Assembly (NCBI RefSeq): GCF_040822085.1 | Contig: NZ_CP162006.1 | Span: forward strand, 4,650,001-4,714,000 | DNA length: 64,000 nucleotides | Origin: Rhodoferax sp. WC2427 | GTDB lineage: Bacteria; Pseudomonadota; Gammaproteobacteria; Burkholderiales; Burkholderiaceae_C | Direction: 5' to 3' | Part shown: positions 17,838 to 25,849 of the stretch, one piece after another | How the letters are laid out: every line of letters starts with the position of its first letter | Numbering within the stretch: the stretch's first letter is position 1 | Translations under genes and position numbers: made by a program | Notes under the pieces: generated by a model | Seen by the model: only the letters and a program-made list of their open reading frames with translations | Told to the model about the DNA's origin: nothing | The model's database searches: none

Positions 17838-18155
17838 ATGAAGAATTACTCGGTGCTCGTGGAGCGGTGGCTGTTGCCTGAGTCGATACCTCCTGTAGTG
17901 CGTCCAGTAGTGGAGTCGCTCCGAAAGATGGGTATTAAGGTCTGCAGCGTCGGCATGGAGAATCCGAAAGCGCCAACGCACTATGTATTCGTTGACCAGC
18001 CATTTGACGCTCAGAAACTACTAGCCGAACTACACGAAAGCACTGGTCTAAGCGTTGACCAAAACGGTTCAGGAATCAACTCCCGAGAATATGTATGGAT
18101 AGGATTTGAGGCGGGCATTTGCATGGTCGCTAACTCTCAGCCATCCACACTCTGA
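17838..18155 (+). CDS. Hypothetical protein, 105 residues
   Basis: I do not recognise this family. The reading is free of low-complexity sequence: MKNYSVLVERWLLPESIPPV at the start, a middle with VCSVGMENPKAPTHYVFVDQ, and EYVWIGFEAGICMVANSQPS near the end. It looks like a small soluble alpha/beta protein. Base composition is clearly lower in GC than the neighbours and codon choice is less biased (ACTACTAGCC, GGATTTGAGG), which suggests recent arrival. It is isolated between repeat copies 6 and 7. No ribosome site is obvious, so expression is uncertain. Confidence 0.55.
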   Translation: MKNYSVLVERWLLPESIPPVVRPVVESLRKMGIKVCSVGMENPKAPTHYVFVDQPFDAQKLLAELHESTGLSVDQNGSGINSREYVWIGFEAGICMVANSQPSTL

Positions 18156-18159
18156 AAAT

Positions 18160-18222
18160 TCAAGCCAAATAGGCTTCTACCGCCCATCCAACAAGCACAA
18201 GCAGCTACTAATCCCATAGCAC
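18160..18222 (+). repeat. Dispersed two-hairpin repeat, copy 7
   Basis: AAGCCAAATAGGCTTCTACC, GCCCATCCAACAAGCACAAG, CAGCTACTAATCCCATAGC. The first stem is degraded and the second intact. It lies at the convergent end of the orphan gene and the ROK repressor. Confidence 0.65.
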
Positions 18223-18238
18223 CTATCCCGCCCCAACC

Positions 18239-19399
18239 TCACCCCCCCACGTTCCCCGCCCGCGCCCTGCGCGCTTCTGAATTCGGGTGCATGGGCCGCA
18301 AATACTCGTGCAGCGTCAGCGCCGCCGCCCCCACCACGGCGGCGAGGGGGCCGTAGCGGGCCATGCGGATGCTGGGGGCGGGCATGCCGGAGCTGGCGGC
18401 GTAGGTGGCTACGGTGGCCAGGGCGCTTTGCAGGAATTCGGGGTGGTGGTCGCAGGATTGGCCGCCGACCACGATGGCACGGGGGTTGAAGGTGGTCCAC
18501 AGGTTTTGCAGCAGCACGCCCAGGTAGTGGCCCGAGCGGCCCAGGTCTACCGCCTTGCCGTCCTGGCCGCTGAGGGCGCGCAGGCCGATGAAGGCTTCGG
18601 CGCAGCCCCGGCGGCCGCAGGAGCACAGCGGGCCGTCGATCTGCATGATGGTGTGGCCGATTTCCCCGGCCATGCCTTGCGCACCACTGAACAGCCGGTC
18701 GTTGGAGACGATGCCCGCGCCCACGCCCGCGTCGCAGCTCACAAAGATCAGGGGGTCTTCGCCCTCGCCGTCGGCAAATTCGTACTCGCCCAGGGCACCC
18801 GCGTCGGCGTCGTTTTGCAGCTGCAGCGGCACCGGCGGCAGGCCGACCTCGGCCAGGGCGCGGGTCAGGTGGCCGAGCAGGTCCAGGTTGCGCCAGCCCA
18901 GGTTGGGGGCAAACAGCACCAGGCCGCTGGCGTGGTCGATGGCGCCCGGGGTGCACACGCCCACGCCCACCAGTTCCAGGCCCACCGCCACCAGTTCGGC
19001 ATAGGCCGTGGCCACCATGCGGGCGGTTTGCCCGCTGGCCAGGGCCGGGTCGGTGCTGGCCAGCGGCTGCTCGTCGGCATGCAGGATTTCGCCCTGCAGG
19101 CTGACGCAGGCCACGCGCAGCACGCCAACGGCGATTTCCACCCCGATCAGCGCGCGCTTGCCCTCGTGGATGCGCAGCGGCGTGGACGGGCGGCCCAGGC
19201 CTTCGTTGACGGTTTCCATGGCCTCGGTGAGCCAGCCGTCATCCAGCAGCTCGCGCACCAGCAGGCTGACGGTGGATTTGGTCAGGCCGCTCTCGGTGGC
19301 CAGCCGCGCCCGCGACAGGCCGGGCTGGGCGCGCAGCAGACGCAGCAGCACGCTGCGGTTGATGCGCTTGACGAGTTGCTGGTCGCCGGTGGTTTTCAT
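18239..19399 (-). CDS. ROK-family transcriptional repressor (XylR type)
   Basis: 386 residues. The N-terminal MarR-like winged HTH reads RAQPGLSRARLATESGLTKS then TVSLLVRELLDDGWL. The C-terminal ROK/sugar-kinase domain carries the zinc motif C-x-C-G-x2-G-C-x-E in LCSCGRRGCAEAF, preceded by GEIGH. The length fits a repressor rather than a kinase. It is the last gene of the xylF-xylH-xylG group on the same strand, so it probably senses xylose or a related sugar and represses that operon, perhaps through the inverted repeat at 22623-22649. Confidence 0.9.
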   Translation of the reverse strand: MKTTGDQQLVKRINRSVLLRLLRAQPGLSRARLATESGLTKSTVSLLVRELLDDGWLTEAMETVNEGLGRPSTPLRIHEGKRALIGVEIAVGVLRVACVSLQGEILHADEQPLASTDPALASGQTARMVATAYAELVAVGLELVGVGVCTPGAIDHASGLVLFAPNLGWRNLDLLGHLTRALAEVGLPPVPLQLQNDADAGALGEYEFADGEGEDPLIFVSCDAGVGAGIVSNDRLFSGAQGMAGEIGHTIMQIDGPLCSCGRRGCAEAFIGLRALSGQDGKAVDLGRSGHYLGVLLQNLWTTFNPRAIVVGGQSCDHHPEFLQSALATVATYAASSGMPAPSIRMARYGPLAAVVGAAALTLHEYLRPMHPNSEARRARAGNVGG

Positions 19400-19430
19400 A
19401 GGGGCTTGCCGAGTGGGGAAAGCGCTAAGT

Positions 19431-20210
19431 CTAGTGTGCTGCGCGCTCGGTTTGCGGCTTGCCTTCGGGGCGTTTGCCGGTGATGACCATGCCCAGCACC
19501 TCGTCCTCGGTCACGTCGGCGGTGGCGTAGGTGCCGACCAGCTTGCCGTTTTTCATCACCGCCAGCCGGTCGCTCAAGCCAAACACGTCGGGCATGTCGT
19601 GGGTGATCAGGAAGATGCCCACGCCTTCGCTCTTGAGCTGCTGCACCAGGCGGCCGACCATGGCGGTTTCTTCAGGGCCCAGCGCGGCGCAGGGCTCGTC
19701 CATGATCAAAATGCGGGCGTTGAAGAACAGCGCCCGCGAGATGGCCACCACCTGGCGCTGGCCGCCCGAGAGCTGCCGCACCGGCACGCGGATGTTGGTG
19801 AAGTTCTTGTTCAGGCGGGCAAACACCTTGCGGGCGTGGACCTCCATGAAATGGTCGTCCAGGGTGTTCCAGCGGGTCATCTTCTCGCGGCCCAGGAACA
19901 GGTTGGCCACCGAGTCGAGGTTGTCGGCCAGGGCCAGGGTTTGGTAGATGGTTTCAATGCCCTGGGCCTGGGCCTCGGCGGGGGTCCGGATGTGCACTTT
20001 GTGCCCGGCCACCAGGGTGTCGCCAGAGTCGATGGGGTAGGCCCCGGCCAGCATTTTCATCAGCGTGGATTTGCCCGCGCCGTTGTGGCCCAGCAGGGCG
20101 ACCACTTCGCCGGGATACAGGTTGACGCTGACACCGTCTACCGCGACCACGCCGCCAAAGGCTTTGCGGATGTCGCGCAATTCGACCAGGGGTTGGGAGA
20201 GGTCGGCCAT
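19431..20210 (-). CDS. xylG: Sugar ABC transporter ATP-binding protein (XylG-like, single domain)
   Basis: 259 residues with one complete nucleotide-binding domain: Walker [10 protein letters not shown], signature [15 protein letters not shown], Walker B ILIMDEP and switch His in [10 protein letters not shown]. Classical XylG/RbsA proteins have two such domains (about 500 residues). This is the single-domain form seen in FrcA-type importers, so it must dimerise. The Q-loop region reads [15 protein letters not shown] as in sugar importers. It starts directly after the permease stop and shares its operon. The symbol reflects its partner XylF rather than its architecture. Confidence 0.88.
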   Translation of the reverse strand: MADLSQPLVELRDIRKAFGGVVAVDGVSVNLYPGEVVALLGHNGAGKSTLMKMLAGAYPIDSGDTLVAGHKVHIRTPAEAQAQGIETIYQTLALADNLDSVANLFLGREKMTRWNTLDDHFMEVHARKVFARLNKNFTNIRVPVRQLSGGQRQVVAISRALFFNARILIMDEPCAALGPEETAMVGRLVQQLKSEGVGIFLITHDMPDVFGLSDRLAVMKNGKLVGTYATADVTEDEVLGMVITGKRPEGKPQTERAAH

Positions 20211-21398
20211 TTAGCGGTCTCCCGTGAATTTGCGGTACAGCACATCGAAGACGACGGCCACGATCAGCACCTGGCCGATGATGACCATGCGCTTGCCGAT
20301 GGACACGTCCAGCAGCAGCATGCCGCTGTCCAGTGACTGCATGATTAGCGCGCCCAGCACCGAGCCGAAGATCGACCCGCTGCCCCCGGCCAGCGCGGTG
20401 CCGCCAATCACGGCAGCGGCAATCACGTACAGCTCCATGCCGGTGCCCAGCGAATTGGTGCCGGCATTCAGCCGCGCGATGGAAACAATCGCGGCAATCG
20501 TGATCAGCACGCCCAGCAGCGCGAACAATTGCAAGGTCACCTTCTTGACCGGAATGCCCACCAGCGCCGCCGCGTCAGGGTTGCCGCCCATGGCGTACAC
20601 GTAGCGGCCAAAGCGGGTGCGGTGCACCAGAAACGACAAGCCGCCCGCCACCACCGCCCAGATCAGCACCGGCACCGGGATGCCTTGGGGCTCGGTCTTG
20701 CTGGATATCTGGTAGTGGTTCATGGCGCTGGCAAAGGCCAGCAGCAGCGCGATGGGCACGCCGACCAGCAGCGCCTCCATCCACAGCGGGTCGGTGGCCA
20801 CGCCGTGCTGCTGGCGGGTGCGGCGCTTTTGCACGGCGCGCAGCAGCATCCCGGCGCTGAGCAGGCCCACCACCACCCAGCTGGCGGTGGCGCCGATGCC
20901 GCCGTCGTAGCCGCCGCCCAGGCGCAGAAAGAAATCGTTGGTGACCGGCTGGGTCTTGCCGTCGGCCACCAGAAAGGCCGCGCCGCGAAACGACATCAGC
21001 CCACCCAGGGTGACCACAAACGAGGGCACGCCCAGCACCGCCGTGAGCCAGCCCTGGTAGATCGATACCGCCATGGCCACCGCCAGCCCGGCCAGGCAGG
21101 CCGTGGGCCAGGACCAGTTGGCGCTGTACTGCAGGTAGGCAATGAGCACGCCCACAAAGCCCATCACCGAGCCCACCGACAGGTCGATGTGCCGGGCCAC
21201 GATGACCAGCACCATGACGGTGGACACAATGCCCACCACCGCCGTCTGCTGGGCGATGTTGTAGAGGTTTTCCGGCGAGAAAAACAGGCCGCCGGACATC
21301 AGGCCAAAGCCCAGTGCCAGTACGGCCAGCACCAGGCTCATCAGCACCAGCCGCCAGTCGATGGCGGCGTTGCGCCAGGGGTTGGGGGAATCGGTCAT
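20211..21398 (-). CDS. xylH: Sugar ABC transporter permease (XylH-like)
   Basis: 395 residues from ATG 21398; a start 11 codons further up is possible. It has about ten transmembrane helices of the ribose/xylose permease family, with RHIDLSVGSVMGFVGV, VPSFVVTLGGLMSFRG and LAGGSGSIFGSVLGALIMQ, which are hallmarks of this family. It pairs with the ATP-binding protein encoded at its 3' end (stop and next start adjacent) and with the binding protein XylF upstream. A structured repeat lies in the gap between xylF and this gene. Confidence 0.92.
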   Translation of the reverse strand: MTDSPNPWRNAAIDWRLVLMSLVLAVLALGFGLMSGGLFFSPENLYNIAQQTAVVGIVSTVMVLVIVARHIDLSVGSVMGFVGVLIAYLQYSANWSWPTACLAGLAVAMAVSIYQGWLTAVLGVPSFVVTLGGLMSFRGAAFLVADGKTQPVTNDFFLRLGGGYDGGIGATASWVVVGLLSAGMLLRAVQKRRTRQQHGVATDPLWMEALLVGVPIALLLAFASAMNHYQISSKTEPQGIPVPVLIWAVVAGGLSFLVHRTRFGRYVYAMGGNPDAAALVGIPVKKVTLQLFALLGVLITIAAIVSIARLNAGTNSLGTGMELYVIAAAVIGGTALAGGSGSIFGSVLGALIMQSLDSGMLLLDVSIGKRMVIIGQVLIVAVVFDVLYRKFTGDR

Positions 21399-21430
21399 GG
21401 GATTTTTTGTAGAGTTGCAGGGGCCATCCA

Positions 21431-21518
21431 ACCCTCACCCCGGCCCTCTCCCATGCTTGGGAGAGGGAGGTGGACTTGTCCCCTCTCCCGCGAGCGGGAG
21501 AGGGTTAGGGTGAGGGCG
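21431..21518 (-). repeat. Nested double-hairpin palindromic repeat between xylF and xylH
   Basis: Two hairpins, CCCTCTCCC/GGGAGAGGG at 21444-21467 and again at 21481-21504, are enclosed by outer arms CCCTCACCC (21432-21440) and GGGTGAGGG (21508-21516). All arms are perfect. It resembles REP/BIME-type elements found between genes in many proteobacteria. Its place after the binding-protein gene suggests it protects the xylF end of the transcript or lowers permease expression, as REP sequences do in the maltose operon (inference). Confidence 0.75.
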
Positions 21519-21528
21519 GAAGTCCGAT

Positions 21529-22566
<1,038 letters not shown>

Positions 22567-22622
22567 GCTTGTCTCCATTGGGTGCCTTTAACAGGCGGGT
22601 CTGGTAAGGCGAATGCGAGGTA

Positions 22623-22649
22623 GATAGTTCGACTTCCGGACGAACTATC
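22623..22649. promoter_or_regulatory. Candidate ROK repressor operator upstream of xylF
   Basis: GATAGTTCG (22623-22631) and CGAACTATC (22641-22649) are perfect 9-base arms with a 9-base spacer, 57 bases before xylF. A further half-site, CCGAACTAGG, lies at about 22667-22676. TTCG/CGAA inverted repeats are typical of ROK-family operators. The ROK repressor is encoded in the same operon. Confidence 0.55.
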
Positions 22650-22720
22650 CGGCATTTTGCAGATTGCCGAACTAGGACTTGCCCTAGGTTGCGATGCAAA
22701 GGGCCGCCAACACACTTTTG

Positions 22721-22777
22721 AATGAAATCAGCCGCTCGTGCTCATTCCATGAGCGTGAGCAGCTATCAAAACCGCAG
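22721..22777 (+). repeat. Dispersed two-hairpin repeat, copy 8
   Basis: AATGAAATCAGCCGCTCGTG, CTCATTCCATGAGCGTGAGC, AGCTATCAAAACCGCAGC. The first stem uses CTCAT/ATGAG instead of CTTAT/ATAAG, keeping the pairing. It abuts the stop of the gene at 22780. Confidence 0.8.
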
Positions 22778-22779
22778 CA

Positions 22780-23163
22780 TCAACCGATCGTGTTGGCGAT
22801 ACGGGTATAGAAGGCCATGTCGTGCCGGTACTGGGTGTCGGAGATCTGGCGGTTGGTGTGCTGGGTGGTCAGCTGGTCCATCACCTTGCGGACCTGGGCC
22901 TGCGGGCTGGCGCTGCCGGGGGTGCTACCGGGCCCACCGCCATCAGGGTTGCGCTGCTGGATCAGGTCCATCGCGCGGCTGGACAGGGACACGCTGGCCT
23001 GGGACTGGGCCAACAGGTCTTTGGCGGCTTGGGAGATGGTGACGGTGTCGGTGGCGGCGGGGGCCGACGTGGTTTCGGTCGCCTTAGGTGCAGCCTGCCG
23101 GGTCGGTGCAGCGCTGGCCAGGGTGGCCAGGGTAGATTGCAGACGGCTGGCTTGGATGTGCAT
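22780..23163 (-). CDS. Hypothetical protein, 127 residues
   Basis: I do not recognise a named family. The first 40 residues are Ala/Thr/Pro-rich and probably disordered. A short DTVTISQAAKDLLAQS segment follows, a motif I have seen in small uncharacterised and flagellum-associated proteins. The C-terminal part (QVRKVMDQLTTQHTNRQISD then TQYRHDMAFYTRIANTIG) looks helical. No signal peptide is evident. Start ATG 23163; the gene stands alone, with repeat copy 8 at its 3' end. Confidence 0.7.
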   Translation of the reverse strand: MHIQASRLQSTLATLASAAPTRQAAPKATETTSAPAATDTVTISQAAKDLLAQSQASVSLSSRAMDLIQQRNPDGGGPGSTPGSASPQAQVRKVMDQLTTQHTNRQISDTQYRHDMAFYTRIANTIG

Positions 23164-23249
23164 GGTGCACCAACCATAACCAGGCCGTCGCGCCGCGAAG
23201 TCCCGAAAAGCGGGTCAAAAATGCCGCTTTCTCACCCGCCCCCAGCGGG

Positions 23250-24005
23250 CTAGCCCACGCGGACGGGCCGCCGGGGCCGCACCAGGTCGGCCACCAGCGG
23301 CGGCAACGACAGGCCCAGCAGCAGCAGCGCCAGCGGCACCACCCAGATAAAGCCGACGTATTTGAAGCCGGTAGCCCCCACCAGCCCGCCCACCACAAAG
23401 GCCGACAGCAAGGTGGCGTACAGGCGCAGCTTGGTGCGATTGGCCCGCACGCGGGATGCCAGCGGGCTGCCCTCGCGGTTCATGTAGAACAGCTTGCCCA
23501 GCTCGATGCCAAGGTCGGTGATCACGCCGGTCATGTGGGTGGTGCGGATCTGCGAGGCCGAAAGCTTGGACACCACGGCGTTTTGCAGCCCCATGGTGAA
23601 GGCCAGCACCAGCAACGTGAGCGGCACGGCAAACGGGGTCTGGCGGTTCAGCGTGCCACCGATCAGGCCAAACACCAGCAGCAGCAAGGCCTCGCACAGC
23701 AAGGGCAGCGCGTATTGGCTGCGCAGATGGTGCTGCCGCGCCCAGTTCACCAGCACGGCCGTGGTTCCCGCGCCCGCGGTGAAGGCCAGCAAGGCGCCCA
23801 GCGCGCCCAGCACGAGCTTGATGTTGCCCAGCACCAGGTTGTCGGACAGCATGGAGGCAAAGCCGGTCATGTGCGAGGTGTACATGCCCACCACCAGAAA
23901 GCCGCCTGCGTTGATGGCCCCCGCATTGAACGCCAGCAGGCCGCCCAGCAGCCGGTTGGTGGCCGCAATGCGGTGCTGGCTGGTCAGGTGGCGAAGGCGG
24001 CGCAT
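23250..24005 (-). CDS. YoaK family membrane protein (DUF1275)
   Basis: 251 residues with six predicted transmembrane helices. The N-terminal AATNRLLGGLLAFNAGAINA and GGFLVVGMYTSHMTGFASML (Asn-Ala-Gly and SHMTG motifs) and the central IRTTHMTGVITDLGIELG are diagnostic of DUF1275/YoaK proteins. The biochemical function is unknown. Repeat copy 9 begins just upstream of its start, within its probable promoter region. Confidence 0.9.
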   Translation of the reverse strand: MRRLRHLTSQHRIAATNRLLGGLLAFNAGAINAGGFLVVGMYTSHMTGFASMLSDNLVLGNIKLVLGALGALLAFTAGAGTTAVLVNWARQHHLRSQYALPLLCEALLLLVFGLIGGTLNRQTPFAVPLTLLVLAFTMGLQNAVVSKLSASQIRTTHMTGVITDLGIELGKLFYMNREGSPLASRVRANRTKLRLYATLLSAFVVGGLVGATGFKYVGFIWVVPLALLLLGLSLPPLVADLVRPRRPVRVG

Positions 24006-24021
24006 GCAGTGTACTTTGGTA

Positions 24022-24080
24022 AGAAATCAGGGCCTAGCGCTTATTCTATAAGCACAAACAGCTACCAAAAAAGTAGCAAC
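24022..24080 (+). repeat. Dispersed two-hairpin repeat, copy 9
   Basis: AGAAATCAGGGCCTAGCGCT, TATTCTATAAGCACAAACAG, CTACCAAAAAAGTAGCAAC. The second hairpin (GCTAC/GTAGC) is perfect. The next stretch, 24081-24290, holds no gene or signal I can support. Confidence 0.8.
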
Positions 24081-24305
24081 AACCGACTGGCATCGCCCGG
24101 AACAAAGACACCGGCACATCGCCCTGCATGGCCGGCTTGCAGCCCGACGCGGGCACCGATCGATACGCACAGGGTGCCGGCCAGCAGCGCCCCTGCAGAA
24201 GGCATTTTCCGCCATCGAAGCCGTTGCGGGTCGGCAACAGCCCACCCACCCTGCGAAGCCCTGAAAAGCGGGCGGGAAAAGCCGTTCGACCTGTAACAAG
24301 ATATG

Positions 24306-24334
24306 TTGTTTCAATTTGTTATATGACGTATAAG
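24306..24334 (+). promoter_or_regulatory. Candidate sigma-70 promoter of the adhesin/export operon
   Basis: TTGTTT (24306-24311), a 17-base spacer and TATAAG (24329-24334) lie in an abruptly AT-rich stretch (24295-24420) before the first gene at 24458. This implies a 5' leader of about 115 bases. The leader holds an inverted repeat GGTGCA (24347-24352)/TGCACC (24364-24369). Confidence 0.5.
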
Positions 24335-24457
24335 TATGTAGCAAATGGTGCATGTTGGGGTCTTGCACCGTTCACAATGTTTCTGCCAAACAGAACGCAA
24401 AAGAATGTACACAATTCCCTTCAGGATTGAGATCGTTGCGCGGCCCACGCTGACGAC

Positions 24458-25831
24458 ATGAGCGTTCGCCCCCAAGACCCCTCCATGCTGGCGCTGTCGC
24501 TGCAGGCCACCGTGCTTTCGCATGCGCGCCTGCGGGAAGCGGCCACCGCGTTTGCCAGTGAAATCGCCAGCGCCCGAGGCTGTACGCGGGTCAGCGTGGG
24601 GTTTCTGGTCAACGGTTGCATCACCCTGGTGGCGGTGTCACACGGCAGCGACGAAGGCCTGGGCGGCAAGGCTTTCGCCAACCTGGCCGCCGCCATGGAC
24701 GAGGCGGTGGCGCAAGGGGCCAGCGTGCGCTGGCCCGCCGACGGGGCCCCGGCCATCCGGCTGGCGCACAGCCGCCTGGCCACCGGCGCGGTCGGCGGCG
24801 TGGCCACCGTGCCCATCGTCTACATCGGCGAGGCTATTGGCGCGGTGACCTGCGAGTGGTCGACCTGCCCACCGGGCCTGGCGCTGCTGGTGCAGGAACT
24901 GGAAAACCTGGTGAGCCTGGCCGGGCCGGTGCTGTACCTGATGCACCAGCGCGAGGCTCCGTTGGGCAGGCGCGTGGCCCACGCACTGCGCCGCAGCGGC
25001 CGCAGGCTGCGCTCGGCCGAGGGGGCGCGCCTGCGCATCGCCGTGGCGCTGGCGCTGCTGGCGGCGGTAGCCTTGTTGGCCTGGCCCGCGGCGTACCGTG
25101 TGGGCGGCCGCGCGCATATCGAAGGCGAGCAGCAACGCTCGCTGGTGGCGCCCGCAGATGGTTTTCTCAAGGCGGCCCATGTCCGTCCCGGCGACCATGT
25201 CAAGGCCGGGCAGGTGCTGGTGGAAATGGCCGACCAGGACCTGGCGCTGCAGCGGCGCAAATGGACCAGCGACCTGGGCCAGCAGGAAAACGCCTACGCC
25301 AGCGCCGTGGCCCGCGCCGACCGCGCGGCCATGGTGATCGCCCTGGCCCGCGCCGATGAAGCCCGCACGCACCTGGAGCTGGTCGATGCCGAGCTGGCCC
25401 GTTCGCGCATCCTGGCGCCGTTTGACGGCATCGTGGTCGACGGTGACCTGAGCCAGTCGCTGGGCGCGCCGGTAGAGCGCGGCAAGCCGCTGATGGTGAT
25501 GGCCCCGCTGGAGCGCTACCGTGTGGTGGTGCAGGTCGACGAACGCGACATTGCCGACGTAAAGACCGGCCAGCAGGGCTCGTTGGCGCTGTCCGCCCTG
25601 CCCTGGGATGCACTGCCGATCCGCGTGACACGCATCACGCCGGTGGCGCATGCGGTAGACGGGCGCAATGTGTTCGATGTGGAAACCGACATTACCGCCG
25701 ACGCCACCCGCATCCGGCCGGGGCTGGAGGGCGTGGCCAAGATCACCGTGGGCCAGGCGCCGCTGGCCTGGGTGGGCTCGCACCGCCTGGTGGAATGGGT
25801 CCGGCTGGCTGTTTGGGGCTGGCTGCCTTAG
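24458..25831 (+). CDS. GAF-domain membrane fusion protein (HlyD family)
   Basis: 457 residues. Residues about 15-165 resemble a GAF domain (ASARGCTRVSVGFLVNGC, GGVATVPIVYIGEAIGAVTC). One transmembrane helix follows at about 193-213 (AVALALLAAVALLAWPAAYR), then an HlyD/biotinyl-lipoyl adaptor with APADGFLKAAHVRPGDHVKA, a short coiled-coil region, RILAPFDGIVVDGDLSQSLG and a barrel domain. A cytoplasmic ligand-binding GAF domain joined to a periplasmic adaptor is unusual and could link export to an internal signal. It is the first gene of the operon that encodes the M50/HlyD fusion, SecA-like ATPase and giant surface protein, and is probably part of the export machine (inference). Confidence 0.85.
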   Translation: MSVRPQDPSMLALSLQATVLSHARLREAATAFASEIASARGCTRVSVGFLVNGCITLVAVSHGSDEGLGGKAFANLAAAMDEAVAQGASVRWPADGAPAIRLAHSRLATGAVGGVATVPIVYIGEAIGAVTCEWSTCPPGLALLVQELENLVSLAGPVLYLMHQREAPLGRRVAHALRRSGRRLRSAEGARLRIAVALALLAAVALLAWPAAYRVGGRAHIEGEQQRSLVAPADGFLKAAHVRPGDHVKAGQVLVEMADQDLALQRRKWTSDLGQQENAYASAVARADRAAMVIALARADEARTHLELVDAELARSRILAPFDGIVVDGDLSQSLGAPVERGKPLMVMAPLERYRVVVQVDERDIADVKTGQQGSLALSALPWDALPIRVTRITPVAHAVDGRNVFDVETDITADATRIRPGLEGVAKITVGQAPLAWVGSHRLVEWVRLAVWGWLP

Positions 25832-25849
25832 CACCCGCCCTGTCGCAGC

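Noticed and set aside
24165..24174. ACGCACAGGG, resembling the start of a c-di-GMP (GEMM) riboswitch, upstream of an operon with a diguanylate cyclase
   Set aside because: The other conserved GEMM parts (GACGCAAAGC, the tetraloop/receptor stems) are absent, and the string lies upstream of the likely transcription start.
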